Shown here: positions 1 to 5,221 of the stretch, piece by piece
How the letters are laid out: every line of letters begins with the position of its first letter
How positions within the stretch are numbered: position 1 is the stretch's first letter
DNA from: JADGHQ01 sp045805385
Lineage (GTDB): Bacteria; Actinomycetota; Thermoleophilia; Solirubrobacterales; Thermoleophilaceae
Assembly (NCBI GenBank): GCA_045805385.1
Contig: JBJMLG010000205.1
Coordinates: forward strand, 1 to 5,221
Reading direction: 5' to 3'
Length of the DNA stretch: 5,221 bases
Notes under the pieces: generated by a model
What the model saw: only the letters and a program-made list of their open reading frames with translations
Told to the model about the DNA's origin: nothing
Databases searched by the model: none
Program-made: the position numbers and the translations under genes

Positions 1-1863
1 GATCTGCCCCTCGCCGCGCAGCTCGAGGTCCACCTCCGCGAGGCGGAAGCCGTCCCGCTCTGTGGCGATCGCCTTCAGGCGCGGCAGCTCGGGGCTGCCG
101 AAGAGGATGCAGAGCGACTCGTGCTCGCCGCGCCCCACGCGCCCGCGGAGCTGGTGGAGCTGCGATAGCCCGTAGCGCTCAGCCGCCTCGATCAGCATCA
201 CGGTTGCGTTCGGCACGTCGATGCCCACCTCGATCACCGAGGTGGCCACGAGCACGTCCGCCTCGCCCGAGGAGAAGCGGCGCATCGCCTCAGCCTTCTT
301 CGCGGCCGGCATCTGTCCGTGGATCAGCTCGACCGAGTGGTCGCGGAACTCGGTGCGCGCGAGCCGTTCGGCCTCCACGGTCGCGGCCTTCGCCTGGAGC
401 GCCTCCGACTCCTCGACGAGCGGGCAGACGACGAAGCACTGGCGGCCCGCGGCGATCTCCTCGCGGATGCGCTCATAGGCGCGAGCGCGCGCCCGGGCGC
501 CGTCAACCACGTGCGTCTCGACCGGCTTGCGGCCGGCGGGCAGCTCGCGGAGCGTGGTCACGTCGAGGTCGCCGTAGAGCGTGAGCGCGAGCGTGCGCGG
601 GATCGGCGTGGCGGTGAGGTGCATGGCATGCGGCACCTTTCCTGCCGGCGCCTTCGCGTCGAGCGCCGCGCGCTGGCGCACGCCGAAGCGGTGCTGCTCG
701 TCGACCACCACGAGCCCGAGTGAGCGGAACTCCACGACCGGCTCGATCAGGGCGTGCGTGCCGACGACGAGGCCGAGCTCGCCGCTCGCCAGCCTCGCCA
801 GGATCTCCCGCCGGCGCGCCGCGGGTGTGGAGCCCGTGAGCAGCGCTACGGGCACGAGCCCGCCGAGCAGGCGGTCGATCGTGAGCAGGTGCTGCTCGGC
901 GAGCGTCTCCGTCGGAGCCATCAGCGCCGCCTGGGCGCCGCTCTCGACGGCCCGCAGCATCGCGTACAGGGCGACCACCGTCTTGCCGGAGCCCACCTCC
1001 CCCATCACCAGCCGCTGGGCGGGCCGCTCACGCTCGAGGTCGGAGTCGATCCTCGCGAAGGCGGCGCTCTGGTCGCCGGTGGGCGCGAACGGCAGCGTGG
1101 TGAGCCACGGTTCCACGAGTGAGCCGTTTCCGCGCAGCAACGGCGCCTCGAGCTCCTCGTCGCGTGCCCGCTTGCGGCCGGCGAGCGCGAGCTCGAGCAG
1201 CAGCAGCTCCTCGAACGCCAGCCGCCGGCGCGCGACCTCGCGCTCCTCTTCGTCCTCAGGGAAATGCATGGCAGCGAGCGCCGCGGGGCGCCGCGGCATC
1301 TGCTCCGCCCGCAGCAGCGCGCTCGGCAGCGGGTCCACCACGTCGTGCACCCGCGCGAGCACGTCGTGCACGGCGGCGCGCAGCTGCTGCTCGGTGACGC
1401 CGCGCGTGGCCGCGTACTTCGCCACGTGGCCGAGCGTGTGCACGCCGCCGTCGGCGCCGTCGACGGGCTCCCAGCTGTCGACCCAGAACTGGTTGCGCTT
1501 CTTCATGCGCCCGTGGAGCAGCACGCGAGAGCCCGGGGCGAGGCGGTCGACCACCCAGGGCTGGTTGAACCAGACCGCCACCATCGGGCCGCTCTCGTCC
1601 GCCACGCGCGCCTCCACGCGCTTCTGGCGGCGGTTGCGCATCGGCCTGACCGAGGCGGAGCGAACCTGAGCCTCCACCGTCGCCTCCTCCTCCACGCCGA
1701 TCGAGGCGATCGTGCGGCGCTCGCGCATGTCCGTGTGCGCGCGCGGGATGTGCTCGAGCAGCTCGCCGACCGTCGTGATGCCGATCGCGGCGGCCGGCTC
1801 GAGCGCGCGCTTCGGCAGCGGCGGCTCCTCGGCGAGGCGCGACGGACGCGGCCAGGAACGCAC
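1..1863 (-). CDS. recG: ATP-dependent DNA helicase RecG (C-terminus cut by window edge)
   Basis: RecG is a cytoplasmic superfamily 2 DNA translocase that binds branched DNA, reverses stalled replication forks and processes recombination intermediates. The visible 621 residues hold an OB-fold wedge domain (about residues 60-125), then the helicase core: TGDQ (262-265), Walker A GSGKT (291-295, Lys294), PTETLAEQH (317-325), the DEQH box (388-391), TATP (417-420), HGQMP (from 515), the ATSVIEVGIDVPN segment (from 540) and QLRGRVGRG (571-579). The reading ends in LRGEGQI, where the family usually continues into a conserved GxxQSG region, so roughly 70 residues including the C-terminal fork-reversal part are probably outside the window. 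GTG at 1861-1863 is chosen because a GGAGG lies 5 nt upstream and no ATG, GTG or TTG occurs between it and the in-frame TAA at 1933-1935. The N-terminus is short compared with E. coli RecG, and the protein opens directly with RSWPRPSRLAEE. It follows fakA after an 89-nt gap. Confidence 0.97.
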   Translation of the reverse strand, partial: MRSWPRPSRLAEEPPLPKRALEPAAAIGITTVGELLEHIPRAHTDMRERRTIASIGVEEEATVEAQVRSASVRPMRNRRQKRVEARVADESGPMVAVWFNQPWVVDRLAPGSRVLLHGRMKKRNQFWVDSWEPVDGADGGVHTLGHVAKYAATRGVTEQQLRAAVHDVLARVHDVVDPLPSALLRAEQMPRRPAALAAMHFPEDEEEREVARRRLAFEELLLLELALAGRKRARDEELEAPLLRGNGSLVEPWLTTLPFAPTGDQSAAFARIDSDLERERPAQRLVMGEVGSGKTVVALYAMLRAVESGAQAALMAPTETLAEQHLLTIDRLLGGLVPVALLTGSTPAARRREILARLASGELGLVVGTHALIEPVVEFRSLGLVVVDEQHRFGVRQRAALDAKAPAGKVPHAMHLTATPIPRTLALTLYGDLDVTTLRELPAGRKPVETHVVDGARARARAYERIREEIAAGRQCFVVCPLVEESEALQAKAATVEAERLARTEFRDHSVELIHGQMPAAKKAEAMRRFSSGEADVLVATSVIEVGIDVPNATVMLIEAAERYGLSQLHQLRGRVGRGEHESLCILFGSPELPRLKAIATERDGFRLAEVDLELRGEGQI

Positions 1864-1864
1864 C

Positions 1865-1879
1865 GGCGCCTCCAGCGCC
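1865..1879 (-). other. Short hairpin overlapping the recG ribosome binding site
   Basis: On the minus strand GGCGC, loop TGGAG, GCGCC forms a perfect five-pair GC stem ending one base before the GTG start of recG. The SD core is split between loop and 3' stem arm. Such a stem could lower initiation, but five-pair GC stems are common by chance in DNA this GC-rich. Regulatory meaning is inference only. Confidence 0.35.
1869..1873 (-). promoter_or_regulatory. Shine-Dalgarno sequence of recG
   Basis: GGAGG on the minus strand, 5 nt before the GTG at 1861-1863, is the clearest ribosome binding site in the window and decides the recG start. It also lies within a small potential hairpin (1865-1879), partly in the loop and partly in the stem. 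Confidence 0.7.
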
Positions 1880-1952
1880 TCGGCCTGGTCGAGCTCTGCT
1901 GATTCTGCGAAGCGAGTGGGAATCGCCCGTATTTACGCAGGCGGCCGGACGT

Positions 1953-3590
1953 TCACTCGGCGCAGAGGAGCCACCACCACGCCGGCTGGCCGCCGTCGTG
2001 CTGCTCGAGCTCGATCTCGCCGGGCACGAGCTCGGCGATCTCCCGCTCCCCGAGCGGGGCGCCGTCACCGGCGATGCAGGTGAGCACCTCCGCGTCCTGG
2101 CAGAGCGCCTCGAAGGTGGCCGCCACGGTGTCGCGCAGGTCGCCCCACGCGACGAGGTCGTCCCCGATGTAGCCGAGCGCGTCGCCCTCCCGGAAGCGTC
2201 CGCGCGCGTCGTCGCGCGCGGCGCGCGCGATGCCGCCCGTGCGCAGGCGCCCGAGCTCGCCCTCGAGGGCCGCGGCGTTCGCCGCCGAGTCGGCGCGCGG
2301 GTCGAACGCGATCAGCGCCGCGAGGCCCGCCTGCTGGGCCCGCGTCGGCACGACTCGCGCGGGCTTCTCCGAAAGCTCGGCGGCGCGCTCGGCGGCCATG
2401 ATCACGTTCGGGCTGTTCGGCAGGACGAGCACCTCCTCCGCGTCGGCGTCGTGAATGCGCGCGAGCAGCTCGTACGTGGAGGGGTTGAGCGTCTGGCCGC
2501 CGTTGACGACGAGCGCGCCGAGGTCCTCGAACATCTGCACCAGTCCCGCGCCGCTCGCCACCACGACCACGCCACAGGTGTCGGTGCCGGCCCGCTGCTC
2601 GAGGCGCGCGGTGCGCTCGGCCACCTGCTCGCGCATGTCCGCGATGTCGAAGCGCGACACCTGGCCGTGCGCGGCGAACAGCGCGATCGCACGGTCGGGA
2701 TCGTCGGTGTGCACGTGCACCTTCAGCGTCTCGTCGTCGCCCACCACGAGCACGCTGTCGCCGATCTCTTCGAGCATCGGAACGAAGCGCTGGTTCTCGA
2801 GCCCCGAGCCCGACACGGCGAAGTTCGTGCAGTAGCGGTACTTGCTCGACTCGTGCTGCGGCAGGTGGAGCGAGCGCCGCGGCGGCTCCTGGTGCTCGAG
2901 CTCCGGCGGGGCCTCACCGCGCAGCGCGCCGATCACGCCGGACACGATCACCGTGAGGCCGTAGGCGCCGGCGTCCACCACGTCGGCATCGCGAAGAGCC
3001 GGCAACTGCTCCTTGCCGCGCTCGACGGCCTCCTTGCCGGCCTCGAGGGCGCGTTCGAGCACCTCGGCGAGCAGCTCGTCCTGGTCCTCCGGCGCCACGT
3101 TGCCATTCAGACGCGGCGTGTCCATGTGTGCGAGCTCCTGCGCCACGCGGTGAGCCATCGCGCGGATGGCCGAGAGCATCGTGCCCTCGGCCGGGTCGCG
3201 CACCGATGCATAGGCGGCGTCGGCCGCCCGCGCAAGCGCTGCCGCGACGAGCACCGGATCGACCAGCTCACCCGGGCGCGACACGAGCTCCGCGGCGGCA
3301 CCGCGCACGATCTGCGACAGGATGACGCCGCTGTTCCCGCGCGCGCCGAGCAGGGACGCGCGCGCCACGGCGTGGACGATCTCCTCGCGCCCGATCACGT
3401 CGATCGGCTCGCCGTTCATGCGATCGAGCTCGTTGAGCACCGCGCGCATGGTCATGGCCATGTTGTCGCCGGTATCCCCATCCGCGACGGGGAAGACGTT
3501 CAGGTCGTTGACTTCCTCGCGCCGGCTCTCGAGCTCGGCGTAGGCGGCTGCCACCGCGCTCCGGAAACGTTCTAGCGAGGGGTCGGGCAC
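1953..3590 (-). CDS. fakA: DAK2/DegV-like protein of the YloV/FakA family (putative fatty acid kinase subunit)
   Basis: FakA proteins are ATP-dependent kinases that phosphorylate fatty acids carried by FakB (DegV-family) proteins, feeding exogenous or recycled acyl chains into phospholipid synthesis in the cytoplasm. At 545 aa this one has the full family length (S. aureus FakA is about 548). The N-terminal DAK2 domain shows LNVFPVADGDTGDNM with Asp37, Asp39 and Asp42, the expected Mg-ATP ligands, then ARGNSGVILSQ (83-93) and VVDAGAYGL (204-212). The middle domain keeps YCTNF (Cys254) and KVHVHTDD (His292, His294), matching the Cys-His-His zinc site of FakA. The C-terminal DegV-like domain has GVVVVASGAGL, NGGQTLNPSTYELL and LPNSPNVIMAAERAA (391-405). 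The start is GTG at 3588-3590, the first possible after an in-frame TAG at 3600-3602; no clear SD precedes it. rpmB lies 51 nt upstream and recG downstream, the conserved Gram-positive order. No fakB is in view, so the fatty acid substrate is inferred from the family, not shown here. Confidence 0.9.
   Translation of the reverse strand: MPDPSLERFRSAVAAAYAELESRREEVNDLNVFPVADGDTGDNMAMTMRAVLNELDRMNGEPIDVIGREEIVHAVARASLLGARGNSGVILSQIVRGAAAELVSRPGELVDPVLVAAALARAADAAYASVRDPAEGTMLSAIRAMAHRVAQELAHMDTPRLNGNVAPEDQDELLAEVLERALEAGKEAVERGKEQLPALRDADVVDAGAYGLTVIVSGVIGALRGEAPPELEHQEPPRRSLHLPQHESSKYRYCTNFAVSGSGLENQRFVPMLEEIGDSVLVVGDDETLKVHVHTDDPDRAIALFAAHGQVSRFDIADMREQVAERTARLEQRAGTDTCGVVVVASGAGLVQMFEDLGALVVNGGQTLNPSTYELLARIHDADAEEVLVLPNSPNVIMAAERAAELSEKPARVVPTRAQQAGLAALIAFDPRADSAANAAALEGELGRLRTGGIARAARDDARGRFREGDALGYIGDDLVAWGDLRDTVAATFEALCQDAEVLTCIAGDGAPLGEREIAELVPGEIELEQHDGGQPAWWWLLCAE
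2200..2221. repeat. Perfect 9-bp CpG inverted repeat inside fakA
   Basis: CCGCGCGCG, spacer TCGT, CGCGCGCGG: a perfect 9-bp inverted repeat of alternating C and G, followed at once by more alternating GC to about 2229. It encodes an Ala/Arg/Asp-rich stretch around residues 457-464 in the DegV-like domain, probably a variable loop. It could form a stable hairpin or Z-DNA, but extreme GC content and Arg/Ala codons are enough to explain it. Confidence 0.5.
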
Positions 3591-3610
3591 AGGCGTGTTC
3601 TACACCGTCA

Positions 3611-3631
3611 CCCGGCGTTGGTCACGCCAGG
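3611..3631 (-). other. Hairpin in the rpmB-fakA intergenic gap
   Basis: In the 51-nt gap between the rpmB stop (TAG at 3642-3644) and the fakA GTG, the minus strand reads CCTGGCGT, loop GACCA, ACGCCGGG. This gives an eight-pair stem with one G-U pair and a five-base loop. No U-tract follows (next bases TGACGGTG), so it is not a classic intrinsic terminator. It may be a weak attenuator, a processing site or an mRNA-stabilising stem that would let rpmB be expressed above fakA; function is inferred. Confidence 0.45.
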
Positions 3632-3641
3632 CCCCGACGGG

Positions 3642-3833
3642 CTAGACGTATTTCGTGACTTTGCCGGCCTTGAGGCAGCGGGTGCAGACGTACTCGCGGC
3701 GCGGTGCGCCGTCCACGTTGATGCGCACCTTCTGGAGGTTCGGCTCGAAGCGCCGCTTGGTGGCGACCATCGAGTGGCTCCGGCTGTGACCGAAGGCCGG
3801 GCCCTTCTTGCAGTTGTAACAGACCTTTGCCAC
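3642..3833 (-). CDS. rpmB: 50S ribosomal protein L28 (bL28), zinc-ribbon type
   Basis: bL28 is a small structural protein of the large ribosomal subunit. The 63-aa product has the normal length and signature: VCYNCKKGPAFGHSRSHS at the N-terminus, a basic centre with RRFEPNLQKVR, and REYVCTRCLKAGKV at the end. Two CxxC pairs (Cys5/Cys8 and Cys50/Cys53) make it the zinc-binding C+ form. GTG at 3831-3833 is taken as start because family members begin M-A-K-V-C at this point; the frame stays open further upstream but that part overlaps the neighbouring hydrolase gene and resembles no L28. No Shine-Dalgarno sequence is visible before the GTG. It starts 11 nt after the hydrolase stop codon, and fakA and recG follow downstream, a conserved arrangement. 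Confidence 0.97.
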   Translation of the reverse strand: MAKVCYNCKKGPAFGHSRSHSMVATKRRFEPNLQKVRINVDGAPRREYVCTRCLKAGKVTKYV

Positions 3834-3841
3834 GGCGCGGA

Positions 3842-3847
3842 AGGCTA
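3842..3847 (-). promoter_or_regulatory. Possible -10 element of an internal rpmB promoter
   Basis: TAGCCT on the minus strand matches TANNNT and ends 8 nt before the rpmB GTG, which would place the transcript start at or next to the start codon (leaderless or nearly so). It includes the TAG stop codon of the upstream hydrolase. No recognisable -35 was found at 17 nt spacing. This is a weak call resting on one short match plus the absence of a Shine-Dalgarno sequence. Confidence 0.2.
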
Positions 3848-4654
3848 GCAACCGCGCGCGCTGACGCCTGCGGCGGCGACCGCGCGCCGGATGGCGCCCG
3901 CCGTGATGTCGGGGCGCGTGATCGGCCCGTCCTCGATGTCCACGAAGCGCGCCTCGGGCACCTCGTCGCGGATCAGGTCCACCAGGTCCTCCGGGAACCA
4001 CGCGTTGGTGCCGTGGTTGAGGATCCAGAGGCGGTCGCCCAGCGCGCGTACCTGCTCGCGCGTGTCCCCGTGGATCCACGAGTCGAGCCGCGCGAGCGTG
4101 GCCTCCCGAGGCGCGTACGCCACGAGCTTCTCGATGCGGTCGCGCACGCCAGCGTCGTCGAGCTGCGTGTTGGCCGGCGAGATCGCGCTGCGCAGCCCGC
4201 CCCTGTAGTCGCTCGAGATGAGCTGCACGAAGGCCTCGATCACCGTCATCGAGCCTGCGAGGCCGCTGCTCTTGCCGTAGGCACGCTGGGGGCCGGCGGG
4301 CACGCCGCCCACGTTCACGACGGCCGGGATCAGATCGGGCCGCTCGGCGGCGACGCGGGCGGCCCGGTGAAGCGACTCGGCCGACGCCGCCACTACCGCG
4401 GGCGGCCCGGCCGCCTCGATCACGGCGGCGAGGTCGGCGGCATCGGTGTCGATGTCGTACGGGCCCACGCGGCTCGAGCGGCCAACGCCGCGGGCGTCGT
4501 AGACCACCAGCCGGTGATCGCTCGCCAGGTCGTCGAGCAGCGCGTCGTAGACGTCGTGCGTCGAGAACATGGGCGTGACGAAGACCACGAGCGGCCCCTC
4601 GCCCCGCTCGTCCCAGTGGATGAGTACGCCCTCAGGCCGTTCCAGCAGCGGCAT
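3845..4654 (-). CDS. Alpha/beta-hydrolase-fold protein with degenerate catalytic residues
   Basis: The 269-aa protein has the length and pattern of a single-domain alpha/beta hydrolase: an opening beta-hairpin (VLIHWDERGEGPLVVFV), the YDARGVGRS strand-loop (52-60), a nucleophile-elbow-like segment VVAASAES (87-94) followed by RAARVAAERPDLIPAVVNVGG, and a C-terminal LWILNHGTNAWFP segment. Several usual active-site features are missing. The oxyanion HG after the third strand is VTPM (26-29). The elbow G-x-S-x-G is A-A-S-A-E around Ser91. The usual acid position reads GTNA (215-218). The GH that normally carries the catalytic His reads DGP (242-244). It may be a binding or scaffold protein, or an enzyme using other residues. 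The ATG at 4652-4654 is preferred because MPLLERPEGV fits the usual fold start; an upstream ATG at 4702 would add 16 basic residues and deepen the overlap with the MOSC gene. It overlaps that gene by 23 nt. Substrate unknown. Confidence 0.85.
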   Translation of the reverse strand: MPLLERPEGVLIHWDERGEGPLVVFVTPMFSTHDVYDALLDDLASDHRLVVYDARGVGRSSRVGPYDIDTDAADLAAVIEAAGPPAVVAASAESLHRAARVAAERPDLIPAVVNVGGVPAGPQRAYGKSSGLAGSMTVIEAFVQLISSDYRGGLRSAISPANTQLDDAGVRDRIEKLVAYAPREATLARLDSWIHGDTREQVRALGDRLWILNHGTNAWFPEDLVDLIRDEVPEARFVDIEDGPITRPDITAGAIRRAVAAAGVSARGC

Positions 4655-5111
4655 CCTGCTCAACCGCCTCCACCGAGTCGCCAACCCGGATCGTGCCGCC
4701 ATTCACCACGTCGGCACTCAGCCCGGCGCGGTGCACGAGGTTGCGCATCAGGCCGTCGCGCCCGGTGAGCTTCTGCAGGTGGTTGCACGGCTCGCATAGC
4801 TCGACTCCCTCGCACTCGACCGCGCCCACCCGGAAGCGGCGTCCCACCAGCGCGTTCACGTCTATCCCGCGGGTGACCACCTGGCGGCGGTGCTCGCCGG
4901 GCTCGAGCGGATCCCCGGTGTCCGACGCGTATCCCTCGATGGCCTCGGCTGCGATCAGGGTGATCGCCTTGCCAGGTCCGGCGTCGCCGTTCTCGTACCA
5001 GTAGCGGTCGCCCACGAGCCCGTGGCCGGGGACCGCCTCCACCTCGTCGATCGGCGCCGTCGGCCCCGACTCATGCCTCGCCAGGAAGATCTGCTCGACC
5101 ACACCGCTCAC
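4632..5111 (-). CDS. MOSC-domain protein
   Basis: MOSC domains (molybdenum cofactor sulfurase C-terminal type) are beta-rich modules, thought to carry sulfur on a conserved cysteine for metal-sulfur cofactor chemistry; stand-alone bacterial forms such as YiiM act on reducible N-hydroxylated compounds. The 159-aa product is a single-domain form with VEAVPGHGLVGDRYW near the start (24-38), RRQVVTRGIDVNALVGRRFRVG (75-96), the cysteine motif LCEPCNHLQKLTG (Cys106, Cys109) and GLSADVVNGGTIRVGD (130-145). Which cysteine would be the sulfur carrier cannot be told here. GTG at 5109-5111 is chosen because the family pattern (SGVVEQIFLA) begins there and because it overlaps the upstream stop as GTGA, a sign of translational coupling. 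The frame runs on to an ATG at 5196-5198, but that stretch is low-complexity Gly/Arg antisense-like sequence. No good SD precedes the GTG. The gene overlaps the start of the next gene by 23 nt. The physiological substrate is unknown. Confidence 0.88.
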   Translation of the reverse strand: MSGVVEQIFLARHESGPTAPIDEVEAVPGHGLVGDRYWYENGDAGPGKAITLIAAEAIEGYASDTGDPLEPGEHRRQVVTRGIDVNALVGRRFRVGAVECEGVELCEPCNHLQKLTGRDGLMRNLVHRAGLSADVVNGGTIRVGDSVEAVEQDAAAGTA

Positions 5112-5221
5112 GGAAGCGCCCGCCCCACCGACTCGGCCACGCAGACCGGCTTCTCGTTGCCGTCGACCTCGACCGTGAAGCGGGTGACGATCTGCCACCA
5201 GCCGCCGCCCACGTCGTCGAC
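5108..5221 (-). CDS. C-terminal end of an unidentified protein (partial)
   Basis: Thirty-seven codons plus TGA enter from the right edge, reading VDDVGGGWWQIVTRFTVEVD then GNEKPVCVAESVGRALP. Nearly every third codon position is G or C, and the stop overlaps the MOSC start in a GTGA junction, so this is very likely real coding sequence. The pattern of two beta strands ending in kPvCVAEsvgR resembles, from memory, the C-terminus of MaoC-like acyl dehydratases with a hot-dog fold. That identification is weak because the fragment holds no catalytic motif. Its N-terminal part, start and operon neighbours lie outside the window. Confidence 0.6.
   Translation of the reverse strand, partial: VDDVGGGWWQIVTRFTVEVDGNEKPVCVAESVGRALP

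Larger units (their letters stand above)
1864..1952 (-). other. Intergenic gap between fakA and recG
   Basis: These 89 nt separate the fakA stop (TGA at 1953-1955) from the recG GTG. The recG frame is open from 1932 but has no usable start before 1863. No hairpin followed by a U-run and no convincing -35/-10 pair was seen, so read-through from fakA into recG is the simplest reading. Confidence 0.5.

Noticed and set aside
581..1669. 362-codon plus-strand open frame rich in Ser/Arg/Ala
   Set aside because: It is the antisense shadow of the recG helicase core and has low-complexity Ser/Arg composition.
1864..1952. Intrinsic terminator after fakA
   Set aside because: No GC-rich stem followed by a U-run occurs in the gap; the only neat stem lies over the recG ribosome binding site.
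1256..2068. 270-codon minus-strand open frame crossing the fakA-recG junction
   Set aside because: It is an out-of-frame reading of the recG 5' region and fakA 3' end, rich in Gly/Ala/Arg, while the recG frame gives a recognisable OB-fold.
1998..3575. 525-codon plus-strand open frame antisense to fakA
   Set aside because: It is composed of His/Arg/Ala/Leu/Val-rich sequence without domain motifs and lies wholly opposite a gene with full FakA family signatures. Long antisense frames are expected when third positions are nearly all G or C.
3834..4079. N-terminal extension of rpmB to an upstream ATG
   Set aside because: The extra 82 residues are Arg/Gly-rich and lie out of frame over the hydrolase gene; L28 family members begin at the GTG near 3833.
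3827..4768. 313-codon plus-strand open frame opposite the hydrolase
   Set aside because: His/Arg/Val-rich shadow with no recognisable domain; the minus-strand hydrolase frame shows clear fold patterns.
5112..5198. N-terminal extension of the MOSC protein to an ATG at 5196-5198
   Set aside because: The added 29 residues do not look like the family, and the same bases encode the strongly coding end of the upstream gene in another frame.
1..5221. Mobile elements, CRISPR arrays, tRNA genes, riboswitches or defence systems
   Set aside because: No spaced direct repeats, terminal inverted repeats, transposase motifs, cloverleaf-like stretches or other supporting signals were seen; gene content and codon bias are uniform.

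Overview
The window is very GC-rich (strong G/C bias at third codon positions) and all supportable genes lie on the minus strand. Four of the five genes whose start is visible begin with GTG. The L28 sequence and the GTG use suggest a high-GC actinobacterium, possibly of the Thermoleophilia/Solirubrobacterales type. That lineage is an inference from recall of similar sequences; no search was run.

Layout in the direction of transcription (right to left): (1) the C-terminal 37 codons of an unidentified protein, entering from the right edge and possibly a hot-dog/MaoC-like protein; (2) a 159-aa MOSC-domain protein whose GTG start overlaps the preceding stop (GTGA); (3) a 269-aa alpha/beta-hydrolase-fold protein that overlaps the MOSC gene by 23 nt and appears to have lost most catalytic residues; (4) rpmB, ribosomal protein L28 of the four-cysteine zinc-ribbon type; (5) a 545-aa DAK2/DegV-like protein of the YloV/FakA family; (6) recG, the ATP-dependent branched-DNA helicase, which runs off the left edge shortly before its C-terminus.

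The rpmB - yloV/fakA - recG order is a known conserved neighbourhood of Gram-positive bacteria. In Bacillus the small gene yloU (Asp23 family) sits between rpmB and yloV. Here that place holds only a 51-nt gap with a short hairpin, and no fakB (DegV) partner is in view. Genes 1-3 are tightly packed and probably translationally coupled. No gap exceeds 89 nt and no intrinsic terminator with a U-tract was seen, so the set could be read as one transcript, perhaps with an internal promoter before rpmB.

This is mostly an ordinary housekeeping region. No mobile element, CRISPR array, tRNA or rRNA was found. The points most worth a second look are the degenerate hydrolase, the starts of rpmB and fakA that lack a Shine-Dalgarno sequence, the hairpin over the recG ribosome binding site, and the inverted repeats at 3611-3631 and 2200-2221.
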